A stretch of 64,000 nucleotides of DNA from Spirochaetales bacterium (lineage in GTDB: Bacteria; Spirochaetota; Spirochaetia; DSM-27196; Alkalispirochaetaceae): the NCBI GenBank assembly GCA_028282545.1, contig JANQHT010000161.1, positions 1 through 64,000 of the forward strand, written 5' to 3'. The notes under the pieces are model-generated. The model was not told the DNA's origin and did not search any database. It worked only from the letters and a program-made list of their open reading frames with translations. Positions 40,558 to 49,200 of this stretch are shown piece after piece (position 1 is the stretch's first letter; each line of letters starts with the position of its first letter). Made by a program: the position numbers and the translations under genes.

Positions 40558-41643
40558 TTACTTCCCGACCCCGAGCGGTTTCACGGTCAACGTCCTGTGG
40601 GCGTCACCGTAACGATCTATCTCAACCCGGCCCACGATCGATTCATGCGATCGACCTACGATCGCGGCGGCAATCTCTTCCGGATTCAAAGAACCGGTAC
40701 GTTCCATGGCCCGGAGGGTGATCGCGGCGGCGTCGTAGGCGAGGTACGCGCCGAAACGCGGCGTATCACCGTAACGACGCTCGTATTCGCGAGCAAATGA
40801 AGCCGCTCGTTCCCCCGCGTCCCGGTTCGGCTCAAGCGTTACCATGGACAGACCACGGACCGAACGGCCGCCCTCGGGAACAAGGTTCGATCCGTCCGTC
40901 CAGATCGATCCGTAGAGAGCCATATCGGATCCGCGTTTCCAGATCTGTTGTGCAATCGCGGCGAGTTCCATCGAAGACACAACAAACAGGAGCGCGGCGG
41001 CGTCGGAATCGATGATATCGTTCACGATTTCGATATGATCGTGCTCCTCCACCGTGGATACGACGATTGTTGTGACAACGACGCCACCGTGATCCTCGTA
41101 AAAGCGCTTGAAGTGCTCCGCCACCTCGTAGGTATAGGTGCTGTTGGATGAGTCGACGATGATCGCCGTTTTCAGGTGGCCGTCACCGGTGATCCGTGCG
41201 GCGAGCAGGGCCGATTCAACGTCGTTGGTGGGAATCATCCGAATCACGTTGTCTTCCCGCCCCGTCAGGCGGGACGTGGTCATGGTGGGGCTCACGATGA
41301 GGTATGGCGCGTCCTCATGGTCCATGACGGCGTCGGCCATGACGCTCAAGGCAGGGCCAAACACGACCGGGACGTCAGATTCACGCAAATCCTGTAGATG
41401 GGCAGCGGTTTGAGACGGAACGCCCCCGTTGTCGAAGACGGAAAGAACGATCCGGGCACCGCCAACGTCCGAATCGCGGTTGAACTCATCCACGGCAATA
41501 GAAAGCGCGTTCCGGCTCTCGATACCCAGGTGCGACAGCCGGCCGGTTATCGGCAGAATCGCCGCAACATCGACGCGTTTCTCCCGGGTGCAACCCGTTA
41601 GGAGAGACACTGCCAGGATGAGGGCGAGACCGGTGTGTTTCAT
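40558..41643 (-). CDS. Periplasmic binding lipoprotein, LivK/Peripla_BP_6 type
   Basis: A 361-aa lipoprotein: signal peptide with lipobox LLTGC (lipidated Cys18), then a type I periplasmic-binding fold of the branched-chain amino-acid family (VAAILPITGRLSHLG; DAPYLIVSPTMTTSRL; YGSIWTDGSN; FGAYLAYDAAAITLRAM). No permease or ATPase genes are near, and the next gene in the unit is a hybrid kinase, so it more likely acts as a sensor subunit than in uptake. A -10-like TATACT lies about 17 nt before the ATG. Ligand unknown. Confidence 0.87.
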   Translation of the reverse strand: MKHTGLALILAVSLLTGCTREKRVDVAAILPITGRLSHLGIESRNALSIAVDEFNRDSDVGGARIVLSVFDNGGVPSQTAAHLQDLRESDVPVVFGPALSVMADAVMDHEDAPYLIVSPTMTTSRLTGREDNVIRMIPTNDVESALLAARITGDGHLKTAIIVDSSNSTYTYEVAEHFKRFYEDHGGVVVTTIVVSTVEEHDHIEIVNDIIDSDAAALLFVVSSMELAAIAQQIWKRGSDMALYGSIWTDGSNLVPEGGRSVRGLSMVTLEPNRDAGERAASFAREYERRYGDTPRFGAYLAYDAAAITLRAMERTGSLNPEEIAAAIVGRSHESIVGRVEIDRYGDAHRTLTVKPLGVGK

Positions 41644-41773
41644 ACGGTACTACCACTCTCAGTATAATGAATCACGCGTATCTGCAATCGTTACGGTCGC
41701 GAGGTCCGCCACCTCCCGGCAAAACCGGGGGGCGGAAAACGAGCCCTGTATCGCCCCTCCATGTGCGTCATGG

Positions 41774-41779
41774 TACACT
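41774..41779 (+). promoter_or_regulatory. -10 box seven bases before the ATG of the MFS gene
   Basis: TACACT is followed by seven bases and the ATG at 41787, so transcription should start at or next to the start codon. There is no Shine-Dalgarno sequence. A GC-rich inverted repeat of unclear role (about 41707-41735) lies upstream. Confidence 0.45.
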
Positions 41780-41786
41780 CGGCGCG

Positions 41787-42953
41787 ATGAATCTCACTAG
41801 ACGCGCCTACCTTTACCTATCGTTGGTCATACTGGGCGCCGGCTACCTAGCGGGAGAAACAGCGGTGGTACTGCCGCGCCTGATGGTCGAAATGGCGCTT
41901 TCGCCGTCCCGGGCAAGCCTGCTCGTCTCGATTCGGTTCGCCGGAGGGATACTCACGGGGATCGCGATGTTCCTGATCGGCGATCGCTATTCCTTCCGCC
42001 GGATCTTCGCCTTCTCTTCGATCCTTGTGGTGGTGAGCGCTATTCTGTTGCCCCTGGCGGAGTCGTTTCCGCTCGTCCTCGCCGTTTCCGCCCTTCGCGG
42101 CCCGACGCTAACGATGTACATAGTGACCGCAAACGGTGCCCTGGCGTCGTGGTTTCGTCGCCACCCCGGCGCGTGGGCGTCACGCGTTCATTCGCTCTTT
42201 GGCATCGGTCTGATCCTATCGCCGATTGTCGCATTCCTTGCAGCGCGCCTGTCATTGGACTGGCGTGTTGTGTGGGAATTCCCGGGAGTACTCGTGGTCC
42301 CGCTGATAGCGCTGGCTGGTAGAATCCCGGAGGGTCGCAAACAGCGCGGTCGAACGGAGCCGGAGGTACCGGAGAGACGCGCCGACGATCAACCACTGCC
42401 GGCTACCACGTGGCTGCTGGTGATCCTCTTTGCGGGCATCACGGTCGGCACGGAAGCGGTGATCATCGGCTGGACGCCGTCGTACGCCGCCCTTGTCGGG
42501 AGTGGACGATTGCCGTCGGAGGCGTTTGGGCTCTTTGTGGCCTTCGGGATCTTCCTGGGACGCCGAATCACCTCCCGGGTGACGGTGTCGGTCGGCCCGT
42601 ACCGTGCACACACGCTGGCCATCGCCTTTGTCGGTACCCTGGGGTTGATTATGGCGTTTGTCCCCTTCGCGCGGTTCCCGGCGGCCACGCTCCTCGGGTT
42701 CGCAATGAGCGCGATGTATCCCCTGCTGATTGCTCGGATCGGCGCGTTCGCCGGCCGATCCGGCGGCAAACTCTACCCGGTGGTGGAACTCGCCGCCAGC
42801 GCCGGGGGAACGATCATCCCCGCCGCGGTCGGCGTGGCGAGCGAACGCTGGCACGTGACGGCGTATCCGCTCTTTCTCACAGGGGCGGCGGTTGGCCTCG
42901 TGTTCCTCTCCCGGTGGCTGAGCGACGTTATTGTGCGGTCACGGTCACGGTGA
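41787..42953 (+). CDS. Major facilitator superfamily transporter
   Basis: A 388-aa protein with twelve predicted spans in two bundles joined by a charged loop (about residues 170-200, GRIPEGRKQRGRTEPEVPER). The loop between spans 2 and 3 reads FLIGDRYSFRRIFAFSS, an MFS motif A variant. Substrate not identifiable. The ATG at 41787 fits the first span (TRRAYLYLSLVILGAGYL). Longer starts have no support. The 3' end overlaps the end of the convergent fimbrial gene by 26 bp. Confidence 0.85.
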   Translation: MNLTRRAYLYLSLVILGAGYLAGETAVVLPRLMVEMALSPSRASLLVSIRFAGGILTGIAMFLIGDRYSFRRIFAFSSILVVVSAILLPLAESFPLVLAVSALRGPTLTMYIVTANGALASWFRRHPGAWASRVHSLFGIGLILSPIVAFLAARLSLDWRVVWEFPGVLVVPLIALAGRIPEGRKQRGRTEPEVPERRADDQPLPATTWLLVILFAGITVGTEAVIIGWTPSYAALVGSGRLPSEAFGLFVAFGIFLGRRITSRVTVSVGPYRAHTLAIAFVGTLGLIMAFVPFARFPAATLLGFAMSAMYPLLIARIGAFAGRSGGKLYPVVELAASAGGTIIPAAVGVASERWHVTAYPLFLTGAAVGLVFLSRWLSDVIVRSRSR

Positions 42954-43854
42954 GAACGTCTTCGTACGCGCCGGCCGACGCCCCGCCGAGCGATCCGATC
43001 GTGAAGACCACGGCGTAGCGGTTCCCTCCCAGCGGGGTTGGACCCACGTCGGACACGACGTTCACCGGACCGGCCGAAAGATCAACCGGAGAAGCGTCTA
43101 CCGTCATTTGGTACGGCACGGTGCTCGGGTCCCCGATGTCGATGTTGGACAGAGACCCCAGGTTGGCGGATTCCACGTCCACGCCGAAGTTGACGTTGGC
43201 GCGGACCAGGACCTCCATGTCGCGCTGCCCCCCCTGGGCAAGCGCGCCGAAGTCGAGCGTCATCGTATCGAGAGCGGGATCAAAGGCACCGCCGGTCGTC
43301 ACGAGGGACAGCGTCACAAACGCGGGGACGTCCACGGATATACCCATGGGCGCCGTCTCCTTCAGGCCGTCTACACCGTTGGCACCCTCGTAGAGCAGAA
43401 CGGTTACCGAATCCTGATAGAGGCCGGGCGGAACCATTTGCGACTGGAGCACCGCAACTTCAAAGGGCACGTCGGTTCCGCCGATGATAGCCGTCCCGGT
43501 AATGAGTTCCGAAGCGTCCGGACTCGCGACCAGATCCTTGAGAACGAGCCGGTCAACGGCGTTGTCGAAAATCTGGTAGTCCATCGTGACGCTACCGGGA
43601 CCGATCAGGGTCCGGGCGGCAAAATCTCCCGACGCTCCCTCGCTGAAGCCGAGCGCGTAGCGGCCGGTGATGCCTCCGCTCACGCCGACGGTAACGATCT
43701 CCGGAAGAACCAGTTCCGTGTCAACGTCGTACGTTCCGCTCACGGTGGCGGGGGACGCCTGAATCGATACTTCGGCCGTCCCAATGGCGGATACAGCTAC
43801 CGTCGCGAGGCCCATCAAGGACAACACAGCTATCCATCGTCGCGTACCGTTCAT
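42928..43854 (-). CDS. Fimbrial tip or minor subunit, spore-coat-U/CsuE-like
   Basis: A 308-aa exported protein with a signal peptide (cleavage near VSAIGTAEVS). It has two beta-rich immunoglobulin-like halves, each ending in a strand of pilin type. The second half has TVPYQMTVDASPVDLSAGP, and the C-terminus is EDVLTVTVTAQ, alike in form to the major subunit's end. Two-domain SCPU/CsuE-like proteins form the tip of archaic chaperone-usher pili. The ATG overlaps the usher stop by 4 bp, as the last gene of the pilus operon. Confidence 0.72.
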   Translation of the reverse strand: MNGTRRWIAVLSLMGLATVAVSAIGTAEVSIQASPATVSGTYDVDTELVLPEIVTVGVSGGITGRYALGFSEGASGDFAARTLIGPGSVTMDYQIFDNAVDRLVLKDLVASPDASELITGTAIIGGTDVPFEVAVLQSQMVPPGLYQDSVTVLLYEGANGVDGLKETAPMGISVDVPAFVTLSLVTTGGAFDPALDTMTLDFGALAQGGQRDMEVLVRANVNFGVDVESANLGSLSNIDIGDPSTVPYQMTVDASPVDLSAGPVNVVSDVGPTPLGGNRYAVVFTIGSLGGASAGAYEDVLTVTVTAQ

Positions 43855-46292
43855 TCGTATACCTCCACGGTGCCTATTTCGACAAAACGCTCTTCCGTCT
43901 CTTCGAGATCAAATAGACTCGACCGTTCTTCGCTTCCCTTCACCATGATCTGGTATCGGCCCGGCACCAAGCCGTAGATCTCGAACACGCCGTTTTCGTC
44001 CGTGAACGACCACCCACCCACGGCGGTCTCGCTCTCATCGATCTCCGGTTCGAAGAGGGGAACCACCAGGAGACCCGAAAGAGCTACCGGCGCACCCTCC
44101 GCATTCAACAGCGTCCCCCGTACGTACACGCGGCGTGATCCGGCAATGGTGACCCCAACGCCGGAACGGTAGCGGGGATAGTACAGGAAACTGGTATTGC
44201 CGATCGAGTAGTCGGCGGGCAGCCCCGTGAGTTGCGCCTGCAGCGCTTTGGGGGAGTATGCGGAGTAGGCGGTGGACGTAGCGGCTCCGAGAAAACTCGA
44301 TCGGCCGTCCACGACGCCGCCGCTTTCATTCACTACGACGCGGTTCTTCGGCATCGCGGGGTCGGCGCGTACCACGGCAAAACTGTTCCGGGCGGCGCGC
44401 CCAAAACCGAAGACGCGATCCGCGTAATAGAGGCCGGTACCGCCCCGGACACCGTAGCGCACGAGGTCGTACTGCTGGTCCCCGATCGAACCCTCCCCCA
44501 CCAGCCGAACGTTCCCAAAGAGAGCCGTACTAAAGGCGGGACCGGTGAAGCGCGCGGATCCGCCAACTCCGCCGAGCCCCCCGTCGGTCAATCGAAAGTT
44601 CTGGATGTTGGCGTCGCCGCTTACCTGATACCGGCCAAGGTCGGTACCGGCGGTCCCGACGATATCGACCTCCCGTTCCGGCGTGTTGATCGTGGTACTC
44701 GCACTCCCGACACCGCCGAATCGCATGTTGAAGGTGATCTGCACGCCCCAGTTGTCATCGGTCTTGAGAAAATCGTACTCACCCACGATCCGAACACTGC
44801 CGTTGCGCCCCACCCGGCGACCGAGGTTGACGTAGGCCAGACCGCTCCTGTCTTCCCCGGCGTGGTAGAGGCGCTGGGAAAAGCCCACCGCCAGCGCCAG
44901 ATCCCAGGGCATGGGCTGGATCAGGGTGAACGTATTGGTCCACTTTGTCCGGCCCACGTCGGAGACGGTTTCGGAGGGCCGGAATCCCGGGTTGCGATAC
45001 TGCACCGAGGTGCTGACGGTCGGAAGCCAGGGGTAACGGGCGCGTGGAAGGGCAAACCGGTAGGTCAAACGATTGGCAAATCCCGTCCGCCCCCACTCCT
45101 TTGTTGATAGCGCGACGTCGCCGCTGACGGTTCCGACGGGAGTTGCGTATATCGCGTCGAGCGACGAAAGCAAGTAGTGGCGGCCGAGCTGAAGCGTCGT
45201 CCCCGCGGTGATCGCCTCTGTCACGCCCCGGCGCAGGTATCCGGTCAAAAATGGGAGCGCCACGTCCCAGGGTTCAACACCCGCCGCCAGGGCGAAGTCG
45301 TACGCTCCGGGGAGGAGGAGCTGCCGTGCATACGGGATGGTTCGCCCCACCGTCTCGACATCGCCGAACTCGTCGATGACATCGATTCTGATGTCGTTCA
45401 AACCGGGCGAGAGCGGAAACTCCTCCAACCGGTAGATACCCGGCTCGAGGGGAATGGATCGGATGAGACGATCGTTGATGATGACGTTCGCGGTCGACTT
45501 CGCGTCTAGGACGATCTGCTGGGAGTAGAGTCCGCTTCCGGCGGCAGATGCCGGTGAAAAGCGTTGGGGTACCACGCTTACACCCGCCAGGGCCCGCGTC
45601 GACTGGAAGCCGCGAGCCGCCGGTTGCAACTGGCCGGCAGAGAGGCGAAGGCCCCACGGCTCATAATCGTATACGACGCGCGTGTCCTGGACGCTCGTGT
45701 TCGTTTCGTCACCGGAGCGCTCCAGCGTGATCTGGCTCTCGAGGACGACGTCGTACACGCTGATGCCGGGCCGGAAGATCGCCTCTGCGCCGTACCCCGT
45801 AGTCTCGGCGATGCGCGTGCGGACCGCGTTGAACTCGAGGTTGACCGGCAGGCCCACGGCGAAGAGGGACGGGTAGAGGGCGCGATACGGCGGAAGCGGA
45901 TTTGATCCGGCTACTTCGATGACCGACTCCGCCATGAGATCCACCGGTACGGTCACGGCCGCGGCGAGGTCGGCGGTGTCGAATCGGGCGGTCATGCCGA
46001 TCGTCGTCAGTTCTCCCGTGCTCAGCCACCCGTCGATGGAAGCCTCTTCCAGGAGGAGGGCCACTTCCGCTGCCACGATATCCCGCAGCATTTCCACAAT
46101 CGGCGCTGCCTGGAGGGAACGAAGGTCCATTTCCGACGTGATCCGTGCGTCAAGAACGATTATCCGGCTGCGGCCGGGGGTTTCCAGGCGAACCGGGATC
46201 GGTACGGTCGATTGCTGGGAATCCGTGGTCTGTGCCGTTGCCGATACGGTGAGGAGAAGAGCCGCCAGAACAAAAGCCGCGCGGCGGGTCAT
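43851..46292 (-). CDS. Fimbrial outer-membrane usher protein
   Basis: An 813-aa protein with a signal peptide (cleavage near ATAQT). An N-terminal chaperone-binding region (residues 30-170) is followed by a barrel of many beta-strands with a plug-like segment (LPGAYDFALAAGVE region, about residues 330-350). The C-terminal domain (RGTLLNAEGAPVAL; DENGVFEIYGLVPGRYQIMV) is characteristic of ushers of the PapC/CsuD group, in which the last domain resembles a carboxypeptidase-regulatory fold. It threads and secretes pilus subunits. It sits 4 bp after the chaperone gene. Sequence divergence from classical FimD is large, as for archaic systems. Confidence 0.82.
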   Translation of the reverse strand: MTRRAAFVLAALLLTVSATAQTTDSQQSTVPIPVRLETPGRSRIIVLDARITSEMDLRSLQAAPIVEMLRDIVAAEVALLLEEASIDGWLSTGELTTIGMTARFDTADLAAAVTVPVDLMAESVIEVAGSNPLPPYRALYPSLFAVGLPVNLEFNAVRTRIAETTGYGAEAIFRPGISVYDVVLESQITLERSGDETNTSVQDTRVVYDYEPWGLRLSAGQLQPAARGFQSTRALAGVSVVPQRFSPASAAGSGLYSQQIVLDAKSTANVIINDRLIRSIPLEPGIYRLEEFPLSPGLNDIRIDVIDEFGDVETVGRTIPYARQLLLPGAYDFALAAGVEPWDVALPFLTGYLRRGVTEAITAGTTLQLGRHYLLSSLDAIYATPVGTVSGDVALSTKEWGRTGFANRLTYRFALPRARYPWLPTVSTSVQYRNPGFRPSETVSDVGRTKWTNTFTLIQPMPWDLALAVGFSQRLYHAGEDRSGLAYVNLGRRVGRNGSVRIVGEYDFLKTDDNWGVQITFNMRFGGVGSASTTINTPEREVDIVGTAGTDLGRYQVSGDANIQNFRLTDGGLGGVGGSARFTGPAFSTALFGNVRLVGEGSIGDQQYDLVRYGVRGGTGLYYADRVFGFGRAARNSFAVVRADPAMPKNRVVVNESGGVVDGRSSFLGAATSTAYSAYSPKALQAQLTGLPADYSIGNTSFLYYPRYRSGVGVTIAGSRRVYVRGTLLNAEGAPVALSGLLVVPLFEPEIDESETAVGGWSFTDENGVFEIYGLVPGRYQIMVKGSEERSSLFDLEETEERFVEIGTVEVYE

Positions 46293-46296
46293 GGCG

Positions 46297-47046
46297 CTAT
46301 TGAATGATCCGGTACCGAACCGTGGGTTCCACGCGACCGAGTTTCCAATGAGATGGGATATCGACCACCTGCGTACGGCCGGTTCCGGCGAGGAAGTTGA
46401 TCCCGTAGAACGCGGGAAGTTCCTCGGGACCGAGTTCGACCGATTCGGTCAACCCGGTCTGCTCCTCGTGATATTCGAGCCGAATAAAGAGGTCGTCCGG
46501 GATACCGTGAGCGTTGCCGCGGTTTTCCATGCGAAGACGCATGCCGGTCAGTTCGGTGTCGTTGAACTCGCGAACGGCCTCGGCAAGAACGAGATCGGGT
46601 TTGGCCCCGGGGGGCGTCACGTAAACGGAACCGATGTACCGGAAGATGACGGTGATATCCACACCGCCGGTAGACTGATCCTGGAAATCGACGGGAACCT
46701 GTTCAACCACGATCCGGTACGACAGCTCGGTATCGATCTCCTCCGATCCGAGCCATTGAACGCGGATCGCCTGGCCGGTGCCGGACGGTAACGTGAGAGT
46801 CGAAGGAAATACGAGGAACTCGCCGGAGGCATCACCCCGCACCTCTGCGCCCGAATCATCAACCGACCGCGTCAGCATACGAACGCGCACGGCGATCTGC
46901 TCACCCTGCGTGTTGACCACGCGGAACGTCCGAATTCGACCCGCCTGGGTGGGGATGAAGGTCTGGTTGAGGGGCTCAAGGGAGAGCCCCCCCAGTGTGG
47001 AGATACCCGCAAGGGCAACCGCGACAAACGCCGCAAACCGTTTCAT
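46297..47046 (-). CDS. Periplasmic fimbrial chaperone (PapD/CsuC-like)
   Basis: A 249-aa protein with a signal peptide and the two-domain immunoglobulin-like chaperone fold: LNQTFIPTQAGRIRTFRVVN, VFPSTLTLPSGTGQAIRVQW (the conserved edge strand) and SYRIVVEQVPVDF in domain 1, then ENRGNAHGIPDDLFIRLEY in domain 2. It holds subunits by donor-strand complementation and delivers them to the usher. The gene lies between the major subunit and the usher genes, and its order pilin-chaperone-usher-tip matches archaic (Csu-like) operons. Confidence 0.88.
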   Translation of the reverse strand: MKRFAAFVAVALAGISTLGGLSLEPLNQTFIPTQAGRIRTFRVVNTQGEQIAVRVRMLTRSVDDSGAEVRGDASGEFLVFPSTLTLPSGTGQAIRVQWLGSEEIDTELSYRIVVEQVPVDFQDQSTGGVDITVIFRYIGSVYVTPPGAKPDLVLAEAVREFNDTELTGMRLRMENRGNAHGIPDDLFIRLEYHEEQTGLTESVELGPEELPAFYGINFLAGTGRTQVVDIPSHWKLGRVEPTVRYRIIQ

Positions 47047-47071
47047 GGTTGGTTGCCCGATGGTAGTCCCC

Positions 47072-47566
47072 CTACTTACCGGTGATGGTAAAGGTGAGGG
47101 TATCCGAGTAGGACCCGTTAGGGAGCGTTACGGAGCTACCCGCGTAGCTGATGGCGAGCGCCTTGTCTAAACCGGCCGGACTCGAAGAGGGTCCGAAGGC
47201 ATCGGTCACCAGGGCTGATGCTCCGCCGAACGCAACCGCTACACCGCCGTAGGTGACGGAGTAGTCCAGCGAGGTGGTGCCGCTGGTCAAAGCCGCACCC
47301 GCACCGTTCGCCGTGGCAAACGCCGATTCAAGGGTAACCGTGTACCCGGCGGCAACGTTGCTGTACTCGTTCACCGTGGCAACGGTGAGATCGGTCACGT
47401 CGATCAAAAGATCCAGAGAGTTGTGCCCGGCCGCAGGACTAATGGTGATATTCACCAGCGGAGTTACGGTACCGGTGAGGGTGATGCTGGCGGTGTCGGT
47501 CTGGGCGGCCGCAAAACCGGAAACAAGAACGACAAGCGCTGCAAGAATAAGGATTCGCTTCTTCAT
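47072..47566 (-). CDS. Major fimbrial subunit (SCPU/DUF4402-like pilin)
   Basis: A 164-aa exported protein. Signal peptide MKKRILILAALVVLVSGFAA, then a short beta-rich domain with TASITLTGTVTPLVNITISP at the start (a donor-strand-like segment) and DTLTFTITGK at the C-terminus. The start ATG lies 8 nt after GAGGAG. The longer open frame would add 14 residues before the signal peptide. As the first gene of the pilus operon it should be the shaft subunit. A sigma-54-like element lies about 32 bp before it. Confidence 0.8.
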   Translation of the reverse strand: MKKRILILAALVVLVSGFAAAQTDTASITLTGTVTPLVNITISPAAGHNSLDLLIDVTDLTVATVNEYSNVAAGYTVTLESAFATANGAGAALTSGTTSLDYSVTYGGVAVAFGGASALVTDAFGPSSSPAGLDKALAISYAGSSVTLPNGSYSDTLTFTITGK

Positions 47567-47609
47567 TTTTTTACTCCTCGGCGACGTATCGCCATGTTTA
47601 TTACTCATT

Positions 47610-47626
47610 AGTAAGTTTCATGCCAA
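47610..47626 (-). promoter_or_regulatory. Sigma-54-like element before the pilus operon
   Basis: The minus strand reads TTGGCATG, AAAC, TTACT. The -24 box is good (one mismatch), but the -12 box has TTAC in place of the near-invariant TTGC. The spacing and the distance to the pilin start suit an RpoN promoter, and an NtrC-type regulator gene lies immediately upstream. Confidence 0.4.
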
Positions 47627-47750
47627 ACATCGCATATGGTCAAGCGTTTTGATCATGAAATGGTAAATTGTTTCAAAATAACGACTTATCTGCCTCCACC
47701 TGGGCAACGGGCCGCCGGGTACACGCAAAAGATACCACGCCGGGCGGTGT

Positions 47751-47792
47751 AATTCGCCCTGGAGGGCGAAAAATCGCCCCCTTGGGCGAATT
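47751..47792 (-). terminator. Double palindrome and intrinsic terminator after the NtrC-type regulator
   Basis: Two hairpins with the same stem TCGCCC/GGGCGA (47754-47769 and 47774-47789) are nested in a larger palindrome with AATTCGCCC at one end and GGGCGAATT at the other. Read on the minus strand, the first hairpin is followed by TTTTT, so it terminates the regulator transcript. The symmetry could also allow a second, longer stem. Confidence 0.65.
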
Positions 47793-47797
47793 CTACC

Positions 47798-49165
47798 TCA
47801 AAAGGGGTTATCGATGCCGAGTCGCTCCATCCGTGACCGGAGCCTCCGTTCCGTAATCTGGAGAATCGACGCCGCCCGCGACTGATGCCCTTCCGTGGAC
47901 TTGAGGGCTTCCAGGATCAGTTTGCGCTCCAGCGCCTGGACCTGGGCGTCCAGGGAGGTCCCCGGGGCGTCTCCGTTCCCCGTTCCGGCAACGAAATTCG
48001 GGAGGTCCCGTTCGGTGATCATCGGCCCCGGAGTCAGGACCACCGCACGTTCCATGATGTTTTCCAGTTCGCGGATGTTCCCGGGGAAATCGTAGCGGAT
48101 AAGCGTGTTGAGCGCCCTCTGCGATATTCCCGAGAGGGATCGCTTGTTGCGTTCCGCGAAACGGCGGACAAATTCCTCTACCAGGAGGGGGATGTCCTGC
48201 TTGCGCTCCCGGAGCGGCGGAATTTCGATCGTTACCACATTGAGCCGGTAGTAGAGGTCTTCCCGGAATTCGCCGGAGGTGACCATGGCGTCCAGGTCGC
48301 GGTTGGTAGCGGTAATGATGCGTACATCCAGCGTTCGCGGCTTCTCATGACCGAGCGGGTGGATCTCCCGGAACTGGGTCACCCGCAACAGCTTCACCTG
48401 CACGTTGAGGGGAATGTCACCAAGCTCGTCGATGAAGAGCGTTCCCCCTCCGGCGCGCTCGAAAAACCCCACCCGGTCTGCCGTAGCCCCGGTGAAGGCA
48501 CCTTTGGCGTGGCCGAACAACTCCGCCTCCACCAGGGTGGCGGGAATCGCCGCGACGTTCACGGCTATAAAGGGGCCGGTCGCGCGGGCGCTGTTGGCGT
48601 GGATCCGGCGGGCCATGACTTCCTTGCCCGTTCCGCTTTCGCCACGGAGAAGAACCGATACGTCGCTCCCGGCCGCACGGGCGGCGAGCGTAAGCGCCTC
48701 CTTCATGGCGACCGACGCCGACTGACCGGTTTGCGGCGGTCCAGGTACGGCCTCCGCGCTCTGAAACGCCTCGACCTCGGACTCCCGTTCGTGCCATTCC
48801 AGCATATTGATCAGGAGCTTCTGGATGTCCGCGGGACGGAGCGGTTTGACGATATAGTCACGGGCACCCTGCTTCAGGAGGTTGACCGCGTCTTCAACCG
48901 ACTCGAAGGCGGTGATCACCACGATCGGCACCAATGGGTTGACCGCAATGCTCCGCGACACAATGTCGTGGGCGGAGCCGTCGGGCATCCGCTGATCCGT
49001 GATCACCATGTCGACGGCACGCGCCTCTAACACCTCCGTCGCCTCGGTAACGTTTGAAGCGAGAACGACGTCGATCGACGGGAATTCAAGCTTCTCCGCA
49101 GCGGTCCGGATCATGTCGAGCTGAACCGGGTCATCGTCAACGGCGAGCACAGTGGGACGAACCAT
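47798..49165 (-). CDS. NtrC-family response regulator
   Basis: A protein of about 455 aa. Receiver domain (residues 1-120; VLAVDDDP, phospho-aspartate in MVITDQRMPDG, VKPLRP), AAA+ domain (residues 145-375; GESGTGKEVMARRIH, GAFTGA, TLFIDELGDIP) and Fis HTH (HQSRAASILQITERRLRSRM). The ATG at 49165 is preferred; an in-frame GTG at 49198 would add 11 residues. No cognate kinase is adjacent, and candidates among orphans in this window are the kinases at 33578 and 38312. Its neighbour is the pilus operon with a sigma-54-like promoter, so control of piliation is likely. Confidence 0.9.
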   Translation of the reverse strand: MVRPTVLAVDDDPVQLDMIRTAAEKLEFPSIDVVLASNVTEATEVLEARAVDMVITDQRMPDGSAHDIVSRSIAVNPLVPIVVITAFESVEDAVNLLKQGARDYIVKPLRPADIQKLLINMLEWHERESEVEAFQSAEAVPGPPQTGQSASVAMKEALTLAARAAGSDVSVLLRGESGTGKEVMARRIHANSARATGPFIAVNVAAIPATLVEAELFGHAKGAFTGATADRVGFFERAGGGTLFIDELGDIPLNVQVKLLRVTQFREIHPLGHEKPRTLDVRIITATNRDLDAMVTSGEFREDLYYRLNVVTIEIPPLRERKQDIPLLVEEFVRRFAERNKRSLSGISQRALNTLIRYDFPGNIRELENIMERAVVLTPGPMITERDLPNFVAGTGNGDAPGTSLDAQVQALERKLILEALKSTEGHQSRAASILQITERRLRSRMERLGIDNPF

Positions 49166-49187
49166 TTCGTTCTTAACTATCGGCTGG

Positions 49188-49193
49188 TATACT
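49188..49193 (+). promoter_or_regulatory. -10 box seven bases before the ATG of the ArsC-like gene
   Basis: TATACT is followed by seven bases and the ATG at 49201. The transcript should begin at the start codon. No ribosome site is present. Confidence 0.5.
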
Positions 49194-49200
49194 CGCACTC

